From contig JAISXS010000006.1 of assembly GCA_031270385.1 (NCBI GenBank), positions 1 through 15,302 of the forward strand: a DNA stretch of 15,302 nt, given 5' to 3'. Below are positions 1 through 6,062 of the stretch, piece after piece. The position numbers were made by a program, and so were the translations under genes. Source of the DNA: Puniceicoccales bacterium (lineage in GTDB: Bacteria; Verrucomicrobiota; Verrucomicrobiia; Opitutales; JAIRKQ01). The notes below the pieces were generated by a model. The model made no database searches. It was not told where the DNA came from and saw only the letters and a program-made list of their open reading frames with translations. Position 1 is the first letter of the stretch. Every line of letters begins with the position of its first letter.

Positions 1-97
1 TACAATCGAACAATCCAAACCGGATTCGAAGGAAAATCGAACCACGTCTCCTTCGAATAAATCAACCACGATTCCATGTTTGTAATCGCCACTCTTC
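1..97. other. Unassigned left edge, possible partial coding
   Basis: No gene can be supported here. Several frames are open to the window edge. A + strand frame closes with TAA at 58-60 and another with TAA at 80-82. On the minus strand an ATG at 77-75 begins a frame that runs off the edge, and a second minus frame (in-frame GTG at 68-66) also stays open. This could be the end of a + strand gene or the start of a minus-strand gene, but the piece is too short to choose. The repeat cluster begins directly at 98. Confidence 0.2.
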
Positions 98-142
98 TAT
101 AATCGTTTTACTCGAGAAAGGCATTCTGCCCAACGATATTTA
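98..142 (+). repeat. Family A palindromic repeat, truncated copy
   Basis: This is the left part of a family A element. It starts TATAATCGTTTTACTCGAGA and reaches the shared CCAACGATATTTA core. It is cut at 141-142, where the TATAGC end of a family B copy begins. The A consensus reads TTTAGC at this point, so the B copy sits at a TA dinucleotide. The right half of this A copy is not found beyond the B copy, so it was deleted or exchanged. Confidence 0.75.
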
Positions 143-245
143 TAGCTGTTTTATTTAAGAAGGGCGTGTTTTTCTTTGCAAAAGGAAGAAATTTCCCGCT
201 AAATATCGTTGGATTAAGATGCCCCTGTCGGGCGTGACAGCTATA
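141..245 (-). repeat. Family B palindromic repeat, full copy
   Basis: This 105-bp element begins TATAGCTGTT and ends GACAGCTATA. Its core reads AAATATCGTTGG on the + strand, so by the AACGATA core it lies in minus orientation. The outer arms pair to form a long imperfect hairpin. It sits inside or against a truncated A copy on its left and shares the TA at 244-245 with the A copy on its right. Confidence 0.85.
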
Positions 246-349
246 TAGTTATCTTACCCGAAAGGGGAATATCATTTTTTCACAAAAATAGGGATCTTCC
301 GCCAAACATAGTTAAGTTAAAATGCTTTTCTTGATTGTTACGACATATA
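244..349 (-). repeat. Family A palindromic repeat, diverged full copy
   Basis: This 106-bp element starts TATAGTTATCTTACCCG and ends in CATATA. Its core is degenerate (AAACATAGTT on + instead of AAATATCGTT), and the right arm carries several changes. It is the most diverged complete A copy in the window. It shares TA with the B copy on its left and TATA (346-349) with the A copy on its right, which suggests serial insertion at repeat ends. Confidence 0.8.
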
Positions 350-450
350 GTTGTCCTACTCAACAAAAGCATTCCGCCCAACGATATTTGGCAAAAAATC
401 TTCATTTTTATTGAAGAAATAATATGCCCTTTTCAGGTAAGACAACTATT
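346..450 (+). repeat. Family A palindromic repeat, full copy
   Basis: This element begins TATAGTTGTCCTACTC, has the core CCAACGATATTTGG, and ends GTAAGACAACTATT, so the final TATA has changed to TATT. It is the last member of the left cluster. It faces opposite to the A copy at 2415-2519, so the unknown gene at 609-2456 is bracketed by two A copies in inverted orientation. Confidence 0.85.
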
Positions 451-480
451 TTCCTCGAAATTTCAATGTTTTCGTTCTCG

Positions 481-508
481 TTGTTCAAAAACAAGTCAAA
501 GCAATAAT
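481..508 (+). promoter_or_regulatory. Possible sigma70-type promoter for the 609 gene
   Basis: TTGTTC (481-486) and AATAAT (503-508) are separated by 16 bases and lie about 100 bases before the start codon. The -10 matches TATAAT in five of six positions and the -35 in three of six. A second -35-like TTGACT lies at 546-551 but has no convincing -10 partner. This is pattern matching only. Confidence 0.25.
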
Positions 509-597
509 AAAATTGGCGGAGCAGTAAAAATCTACTAAAAATAGCTTGACTATTGTATGTTTTTTACGAACATGGGCGATGCGATTATCAGCAAACT

Positions 598-602
598 GGG
601 AG
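598..602 (+). promoter_or_regulatory. Ribosome binding site fixing the ATG at 609
   Basis: GGGAG lies six bases before the ATG at 609. This is a good Shine-Dalgarno match and favours 609 over the in-frame TTG at 546, which would add 21 residues of unlikely composition. Confidence 0.7.
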
Positions 603-608
603 TATAAA

Positions 609-2456
609 ATGATTAAAGTAACCAATAGTGTTGTCGGTGTAAGTGTGCCAGGATTAGCCGAAAATGATGGCGCAGAGGACGACCAAGATGTCTTGGTTGG
701 CCAAGGAAACGTGAATCCGAAAGATCAACTTGCGGGGGCAGTATTGAATCCACGCGTGGTTGTAAGCGACGATAGGCCGCACGACGCCGAGCAAACACTT
801 TGCGCATACGCCAATGAAATGTGTAAAGCAGTACACGAAAGCGACGATCCAGATACTGGGGATACTCTCAAAGAACATGCCAGAAGAATATCCGGCTCTT
901 TTGACTTTGGAAATTTGGTCTTTGGGAGTCTGACTCTAACGTCTAGCTTTATAGATGACATTGGAAAAATTGTAAATATCGCGAGTGACCACGGACTTGA
1001 AACTCCAAAGCTCTTGGCCGAAAGGGTGTGTGATCTGTTTGCGAAAGGTCAATTCGGAAAATTCACGGCGTGGAATGTACAGTACCTCATTAAGTTAGTT
1101 CTACATTCTAATGGCCCCATCGACGAAGATAAAATATGGAAAGCATCTGAAGCCATACACGATAAATTCGGGTTTGATGTGCTTGCAAACTTCGTGTTAA
1201 CTGCGGTACATTCTGTGCCTGTCCGCTACTCGCATGTTATCGCAAACATTACCCATCTCGTTGGCTATCTGAGCAAAGTTAGTGCCACTTCGTCCTTTAA
1301 TTGCTCGTTCTCGGGTTCTTGCAATCTAGATACGGTTAGGAAAATCGTGGAAGTCGCAACTAAGTTCGGACTCAAAATTCCAAAATCTTTGGTCGAAAAA
1401 GCATACGATGCATTTGTTAATCTACGCAGTGGTAGTGGCGGGATCGACAACGTAAATTACGTAACCATGTTATTTCTTTGTTCGGATGCTCCAATCGACG
1501 AAAGACAAGCATCGAAAGTGTTTACAAAAATATATAATGAATGTGATGCCGAGTTTCGGAATTATGTGACCAGTGTGGTATGTTCTATGCCAATCTGCGA
1601 GCACGTTATTGCAAACGTCCCTTCTCTTATTGACTGCTTATTTCAGGTTACTGGTAGTGACGCTATTGTCGTCGATGTCGCATCCTCGGCGTTTGGAAGG
1701 TTAATTACAGGGACGCTTCCATTAAATACTTTCATGAATTACATCGTTGAGTTTTTTCTAGAAAAGCTTGGAAGTGACAGTATAATAGCAATTTGGGGTA
1801 TCTGCAGTATGGTAGATGGATACGCGTACGAGCGTTTCACGCTATCCGAAGAACGCTGCAGCGAAGCACAGAAGGTGTTTAGCGAGCTGGTTACGCAGCT
1901 CCTGAAAAATCCCGAAACATATGCGGAGCTCTTAAATTCCGGTCTGATCGCAGATGAGGATACTGAAAGCAACAGGACGGCCATGTTTTTAATGTACATA
2001 CTGGAAAATCTTTTCAAAGACAGCGATGATGCTGGAAAAGTTGCCCTAAAGGTAGATGCGCACAATCCACTTTTTAAGGGTAAATCAGCCACCATTTGCA
2101 CACTCGATGCAGTCCCGACAATGACTTATTTTGTGAATATAGCGATCGAAGTCGTTGCGTTGAATGGCTATAATCCTAGAGGACACGTTAAGGAAGGACT
2201 CGAGAGAATTATCAGAGTAGCCTTCCTAATTTTTCCGTCTCTAGACGATAAATCGAAGTGGGAATTGATTGAAACGATTGAGCCGCTTTATCTTCTTCCT
2301 TTCGTTAAAAATGTTCTCACTGTTGACATCCAAAAATTGACCATCCAAAATACTAAAACTCCTGTCATCATTGAAAAACTTCAGGAAATCTTTATAAAAG
2401 TAAACGAAACAGAATATAGTTATCTTACCCAAGAAGAGCATGTTGTTTTCCCATAA
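609..2456 (+). CDS. Unrecognised all-helical protein with two internal repeats
   Basis: I do not recognise this 615-residue protein. It has no signal peptide and no clear membrane segment. Residues 10-105 are acidic and low in hydrophobics, probably flexible. Residues 114-221 and 239-344 are two copies of one helical repeat. Both contain a KIV..A...GL..PK segment, then a PIDE motif, and end in HVIAN followed by a short leucine-rich helix. The rest also looks helical. This suggests an alpha-solenoid, a fold commonly used for protein binding. The start is set by GGGAG at 598-602. From residue 603 to the stop (YSYLTQEEHVVFP) the coding sequence lies inside a family A repeat, so the original C terminus has been replaced or extended. 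The gene stands alone on its strand, with repeat elements on both sides and an intrinsic terminator at 2582-2629. A secreted or host-interaction role is possible, but nothing in the sequence shows it. Confidence 0.75.
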   Translation: MIKVTNSVVGVSVPGLAENDGAEDDQDVLVGQGNVNPKDQLAGAVLNPRVVVSDDRPHDAEQTLCAYANEMCKAVHESDDPDTGDTLKEHARRISGSFDFGNLVFGSLTLTSSFIDDIGKIVNIASDHGLETPKLLAERVCDLFAKGQFGKFTAWNVQYLIKLVLHSNGPIDEDKIWKASEAIHDKFGFDVLANFVLTAVHSVPVRYSHVIANITHLVGYLSKVSATSSFNCSFSGSCNLDTVRKIVEVATKFGLKIPKSLVEKAYDAFVNLRSGSGGIDNVNYVTMLFLCSDAPIDERQASKVFTKIYNECDAEFRNYVTSVVCSMPICEHVIANVPSLIDCLFQVTGSDAIVVDVASSAFGRLITGTLPLNTFMNYIVEFFLEKLGSDSIIAIWGICSMVDGYAYERFTLSEERCSEAQKVFSELVTQLLKNPETYAELLNSGLIADEDTESNRTAMFLMYILENLFKDSDDAGKVALKVDAHNPLFKGKSATICTLDAVPTMTYFVNIAIEVVALNGYNPRGHVKEGLERIIRVAFLIFPSLDDKSKWELIETIEPLYLLPFVKNVLTVDIQKLTIQNTKTPVIIEKLQEIFIKVNETEYSYLTQEEHVVFP

Positions 2457-2519
2457 AAACGGAAAATTTTCCATCAAATATCGTTAGGCAAAATGCCTTT
2501 TTCGAGTAAGATGACTATA
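2415..2519 (-). repeat. Family A palindromic repeat, supplies the end of the upstream gene
   Basis: This 105-bp copy starts TATAGTTATCTTACCC and ends GTAAGATGACTATA, with AAATATCGTT as its + strand core. Its first base is the first base of codon 603 of the gene starting at 609. That frame reads TAT AGT through the element to a TAA at 2454-2456. Confidence 0.9.
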
Positions 2520-2581
2520 GCAAAAAAACGTAAAAACACGGAAAAACAACGATCAATTGCTAATCGCTCACAGACCTGACG

Positions 2582-2629
2582 ACCGACTGGCGTGGAATCT
2601 CATTCCGTGTCAGTCGGTGAAGTTTTTTT
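2582..2629 (+). terminator. Rho-independent terminator
   Basis: A 17-bp stem (arms 2582-2598 and 2602-2618) begins ACCGACTG and closes with CAGTCGGT. It contains three G-U pairs and has a three-base loop, CTC. A run of seven T follows at 2623-2629. This is a strong intrinsic terminator for + strand transcription coming from the 609 gene, reached after reading through the A repeat. It is not part of either repeat family. Confidence 0.85.
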
Positions 2630-2634
2630 CGCTT

Positions 2635-2741
2635 TATAGTCATCTTCCCCGAGAAAAGCACATTCTCTATTCCAAAAAGACGGGAATCTTTCTGCTAAAT
2701 ATCGTTGGATTAGAATGCTTTTCTCAAGTAAGACAACTATA
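2635..2741 (-). repeat. Family A palindromic repeat, full copy
   Basis: This 107-bp copy starts TATAGTCATCTTCCCCGAG and ends GTAAGACAACTATA, with core AAATATCGTTGG on the + strand. The arms are among the best paired of the A copies (GAGAAAAGCA against TGCTTTTCTC). It lies six bases after the terminator T-run and 133 bases before the rho ATG. The last in-frame stop before rho (TAA at 2740-2742) is formed by its right end. Confidence 0.9.
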
Positions 2742-2874
2742 AAAATCCATACCGAACGAACATTCACATTGGCAGTTTCAGATACCTCTAAATTTTGACG
2801 GCATAGACGCTCGGTTTGCAATACGAGAATCGCCTTGCTATTCCGCAAAAAATGAATTCAGATGGCAACTCACC

Positions 2875-4020
2875 ATGGAAATTCGTGACGACGGGATCCC
2901 CGTAGGCGGACAGAAAAAATTTGTCGGAATATTGGAATTATCGGAGTGTGAGCGCTATGGCCAACTCATAAGTCGCGACGACAACGGCAAAGAGGACATA
3001 GCAAATCCCTACGTCGGCATGGATATCCTGTGCAAGTACCACCTCCGTCGTGGTCAGCAAATTTCCGCTGCCATATTGCCGCGAACGAGCTTTCCAAACC
3101 CAAGGGTATTGTCTGTCGAAAAAATAGATGGCATGGATCCAGACGCGCGAAACAGGCGTACGCCATTCGACCGACTAACACCAGTACAACCTCGGAAGCA
3201 AATGCTTTTGGAATGTGGCGAAAGTTCGATGCCATCCAGAGTGATAGACCTGTTCTGCCCAATCGGAAAAGGACAGCGAGGAATAATAGCATCGCCACCT
3301 CGGTCCGGAAAGACGATGCTCCTCCATGAAATTTCCAAGAGTATCTCAAAAAATTTCCCAGAAATTCCTATAGTGGTCGCTTTGATCGACGAACGTCCAG
3401 AGGAAGTCACGGATTTTAAGCGCTCCGTCACTGCGGAAATTTACGCGTCGTCGAATGACCAGGGACCAAAAAATCACATTCGAGTGGCGAGATTAGCTGG
3501 TGAGCGTGCACGAAACCTTGCCGAGAGCGGCCGTGATGTCATCCTATTCATTGATTCCATCACCCGATTGGCACGTGCGCACAACGCGACCGGTGGTAGT
3601 GGACGCACGATGACCGGGGGCATTGATTCCCGTGCTATGGAAATTCCAAGGAAAATGTTTGCAATGGCCAGGGATACGGAACACGGCGGCAGTCTAACAA
3701 TACTTGCCACTGCATTGATTGAAACTGGCAGCAAGATGGACGACCTTATTTTCCAAGAATTTAGGGGAACAGGAAACCTCGAAATTGTATTGAATAGAAA
3801 ATTGGCCGAGATGCGTCTATGGCCCGCAATCGACCTGCAAGCATCGGGGACAAGACACGAAGAGCTAATACTTTCCCCGCAAATGTGCGCCGGAGTATCG
3901 TTCCTACGTCGTGCTTTCGCGGGTATGGAACCGGAAAAAGCCATGGAGTTACTACTGAATCGGCTATCCGCCCACAAAAGCAACAACGAATTCCTCGCGA
4001 TGATAGCGAAGCCATCGTAA
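2875..4020 (+). CDS. rho: Transcription termination factor Rho, short form
   Basis: This is a hexameric RNA-dependent ATPase that moves along nascent RNA and releases it from RNA polymerase. The 381 residues cover the RNA-binding cold-shock-like domain (about 16-85) and the RecA-type motor. Visible motifs are Walker A PPRSGKT (K146), DERPEEVT (172-179), Walker B ILFIDS (D227), the Q-loop region TGGIDSRAM, and R-loop RGTGN (297-301). It lacks the N-terminal helical bundle: E. coli Rho has 419 residues and its cold-shock domain starts about 34 residues further in. The RNP1-like segment reads RYGQLIS where E. coli has GFGFLR, so one conserved aromatic is Gln here. The ATG at 2875 is the first start codon in a frame open back to 2743, and it has no clear ribosome binding site. 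It is followed by malQ after 113 bases. Confidence 0.93.
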   Translation: MEIRDDGIPVGGQKKFVGILELSECERYGQLISRDDNGKEDIANPYVGMDILCKYHLRRGQQISAAILPRTSFPNPRVLSVEKIDGMDPDARNRRTPFDRLTPVQPRKQMLLECGESSMPSRVIDLFCPIGKGQRGIIASPPRSGKTMLLHEISKSISKNFPEIPIVVALIDERPEEVTDFKRSVTAEIYASSNDQGPKNHIRVARLAGERARNLAESGRDVILFIDSITRLARAHNATGGSGRTMTGGIDSRAMEIPRKMFAMARDTEHGGSLTILATALIETGSKMDDLIFQEFRGTGNLEIVLNRKLAEMRLWPAIDLQASGTRHEELILSPQMCAGVSFLRRAFAGMEPEKAMELLLNRLSAHKSNNEFLAMIAKPS

Positions 4021-4133
4021 TTCCCACGTCCTCACTGCGGTGTACGAGCCAGCTTCTATCTAGGAACCAGTATTTTTCGAAGTTTTTTTCATAAATTTCT
4101 GGGAAGGAATTGGAAAACATTTAAAATGAACCG

Positions 4134-5642
4134 ATGGCTGTTTGGTCGTGGTTAAAGGATAGAGCTTGTGGAGTTTTTTTGCACGTGAGTTCGCTGCCGA
4201 GTAAGCAAGGAATCGGATGTTTTGGGAAATCTGCCTACGATTTTGTCGAATTTTTAAGTGCCGCTGCCGTAAAATATTGGCAAGTTTGTCCGCTCAATCC
4301 GACGAGCTTCGGCGACTCGCCATATCAGAGTCCATCGGCGTTTGCTGGAAATCCATACTTTATTGATATCAACGACCTCGTGGAAATCGGACTTTTGTCG
4401 CATCTGGAAATTGAAACATTGGAGTCGCTTCCACACTCCAACGTCGATTTTGGCGGACTATATGAACATTTTTGGCCGTTGCTGAGGACGGCATTTGCAA
4501 ATTTCACAAACAGTCATCCGCATTGGAAAGAATTTGAAAATTATTGCAAAAAAGCCAGCTGGTGGCTGGATAATTACGCTATCTTCATGGCTATAAAAGA
4601 CAAATTTTGCGGAAAACAATGGACGGAGTGGCCGAAAGAATTTTTGAACTTTGAAAATGCTAAAGTCTGCGTCTCATCCGACTATAATCTCAAAAAATCG
4701 ACTTCGTTCCACAAGTTCACCCAATGGTTATTCGATGTACAATGGAAAAAATTGAAAGCATTTGCCAATAAAAATGGAATTTTTATGGTCGGAGATGTCC
4801 AAATCTTTGTTGGCCTCGACAGTTCCGATGTCTTTTCCAACAGGAGGATGTTCAAATTACAGCAAAACGGTATGCCGAAATTCGTCACCGGCGTGCCGCC
4901 GGACTTATTTTCTGACACCGGTCAACTCTGGGGAAATCCGGTATACGATTGGGATGTTCTCAGAAATAATAATTTTTCATGGTGGACAGGTAGGATACGA
5001 CGCTGTTTGGAATTGTATGACGTCGTACGCCTGGATCATTTCAGGGGATTTTGCGACTATTGGGAAATTACATACCCAGCAACAACGGCTATCAACGGGA
5101 AATGGATCAAGTCCGCCGGAATAAAATTTTTTGAGTGCATAAAAAACACTTTCCCGAATTCGAAATTTATAGCGGAGGACCTCGGGATTTTGACGGATAA
5201 TGTCTCCGAATTGCTGAAACAAACCGGATTGCCAGGAATGAATGTCATCCACTTCGCATTTGACGGTAACAGTAAAAACAAATACCTCCTCCATGAACAT
5301 GATAAAAATAGCGTACTTTACCTCGGAACGCATGATAACGACACAACACTCGGGTGGTATCGTTTCCTTCCCGATGAAATAAAGCACCAAGTCCGGAGTT
5401 ACTTCCGCACGAGCGGAGATGACATCGCCTGGGACCTAATAAAGGCAGCCTACAGCTCCACATCGAACATCTTGGTCATCAGCATGCAAGACATTCTTAA
5501 TCTCGGATCGGAGGCAAGAATGAATAAGCCGAGCACCACATCGGGCAATTGGCAATGGCGTATGATGGCGTGCCAGATGGAAGAGCTAAAACATGGAACG
5601 GCCAATTTCTTGGCGGAATTAGGCCGAATTTATGGAAGATGA
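4134..5642 (+). CDS. malQ: 4-alpha-glucanotransferase (amylomaltase, GH77)
   Basis: This enzyme transfers alpha-1,4-glucan segments between oligosaccharides in cytoplasmic maltodextrin and glycogen metabolism. The 502 residues match the full GH77 family. The N terminus carries GVFLHVSSLPS followed by GIG. The catalytic nucleophile is D301 in VRLDHFRG, the acid/base is E348 in FIAEDLG, and the third acidic residue is D401 in THDNDT. The C terminus ends GNWQWRM...LGRIYGR, as in the family. The start at 4134 gives the usual N terminus, but no good ribosome binding site lies at normal spacing. An ATG at 4126 in another frame opens a nine-codon ORF across this start. The stop overlaps the yidD start. 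Glucose phosphates from this pathway would be substrates for pgi nearby. Confidence 0.95.
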   Translation: MAVWSWLKDRACGVFLHVSSLPSKQGIGCFGKSAYDFVEFLSAAAVKYWQVCPLNPTSFGDSPYQSPSAFAGNPYFIDINDLVEIGLLSHLEIETLESLPHSNVDFGGLYEHFWPLLRTAFANFTNSHPHWKEFENYCKKASWWLDNYAIFMAIKDKFCGKQWTEWPKEFLNFENAKVCVSSDYNLKKSTSFHKFTQWLFDVQWKKLKAFANKNGIFMVGDVQIFVGLDSSDVFSNRRMFKLQQNGMPKFVTGVPPDLFSDTGQLWGNPVYDWDVLRNNNFSWWTGRIRRCLELYDVVRLDHFRGFCDYWEITYPATTAINGKWIKSAGIKFFECIKNTFPNSKFIAEDLGILTDNVSELLKQTGLPGMNVIHFAFDGNSKNKYLLHEHDKNSVLYLGTHDNDTTLGWYRFLPDEIKHQVRSYFRTSGDDIAWDLIKAAYSSTSNILVISMQDILNLGSEARMNKPSTTSGNWQWRMMACQMEELKHGTANFLAELGRIYGR

Positions 5643-5941
5643 GCCCGTACTTTTTTCGCAAAAATGGAATGGCGCTTGCAAAATTTTTCGCTACAATACT
5701 AAAATTTGCTGCGCTAGCATTGTTAATATTTTACCGAAAAATTCTATCGCCGGCGAAAATTGTACTGTTTGGGCAGTCCGCGAGATGTAGATTTTCACCA
5801 ACGTGCTCAAAATTCGCCCTATCCATGTTCCAAAGATATAGCCTTCCCAAGGCGGCTTACCTTTCTATACGCAGGATCCTACGGTGTCACCCATTTTGGC
5901 GTCGCCATGCTCGCACACCAAATATGCCAAACACCAATTGA
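5639..5941 (+). CDS. yidD: YidD, membrane protein insertion efficiency factor
   Basis: This is a small membrane-associated protein thought to assist YidC-dependent insertion of inner-membrane proteins. From the ATG at 5639 it has 100 residues. The family signature is clear: a hydrophobic N-terminal helix, then FYRKILSP, then CRFSPTCSKFAL, and RCHPF near the end. The usual glycine-rich end after CHPF (GG.DPV) is replaced by WRRHARTPN, a diverged tail. The ATG at 5639 overlaps the malQ stop as ATGA, which suggests translational coupling. The ATG at 5669 is the alternative start and would give 90 residues, closer to family length. In many bacteria yidD lies next to yidC, rnpA and rpmH; here it follows malQ. 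Confidence 0.9.
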   Translation: MSPYFFRKNGMALAKFFATILKFAALALLIFYRKILSPAKIVLFGQSARCRFSPTCSKFALSMFQRYSLPKAAYLSIRRILRCHPFWRRHARTPNMPNTN

Positions 5942-5948
5942 ACCCTTT

Positions 5949-6052
5949 TATAGCTATTTCGCCTGAGAAGGACGTGCTTTCCTTTGTAAAAAGGAGAACT
6001 CCCCCACCGAGTATCATTGGATAAGATGCCTTTGCCGAGTGTGATAGCTATA
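5949..6052 (-). repeat. Family B palindromic repeat between convergent genes
   Basis: This 104-bp copy starts TATAGCTATTTCGCC and ends GTGATAGCTATA, with core GTATCATTGG on the + strand. It begins seven bases after the yidD stop and ends ten bases before the pgi stop codon, so it fills the whole gap between two convergent genes. The long hairpin could act as a two-way transcription stop, although neither side carries a long T run. Confidence 0.9.
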
Positions 6053-6062
6053 AACCGAAGCC

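Noticed and set aside
98..450. Clustered repeats as a possible CRISPR array
   Set aside because: The units are about 105 bp, palindromic, of two families, in both orientations and abutting, with no regular unique spacers.
335..538. 67-codon + strand ORF
   Set aside because: Most of it is a translation through the A repeat at 346-450, and it has no ribosome binding site or recognisable content.
546..608. TTG start giving a 21-residue longer version of the unknown protein
   Set aside because: The ATG at 609 has GGGAG at ideal spacing, while the TTG has none.
2600..2848. 82-codon minus ORF across the A repeat and terminator
   Set aside because: It reads through a hairpin repeat and a terminator stem; the open frame comes from the palindromic repeat.
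3474..3986. 170-codon minus ORF inside rho
   Set aside because: It is antisense to conserved Rho motor motifs and has no family content; a shadow frame.
5760..5966. Alternative frame in the yidD end, tested as a frameshifted yidD C terminus
   Set aside because: It lacks the glycine-rich family tail, and the in-frame reading through CHPF to the stop at 5941 is at least as good.
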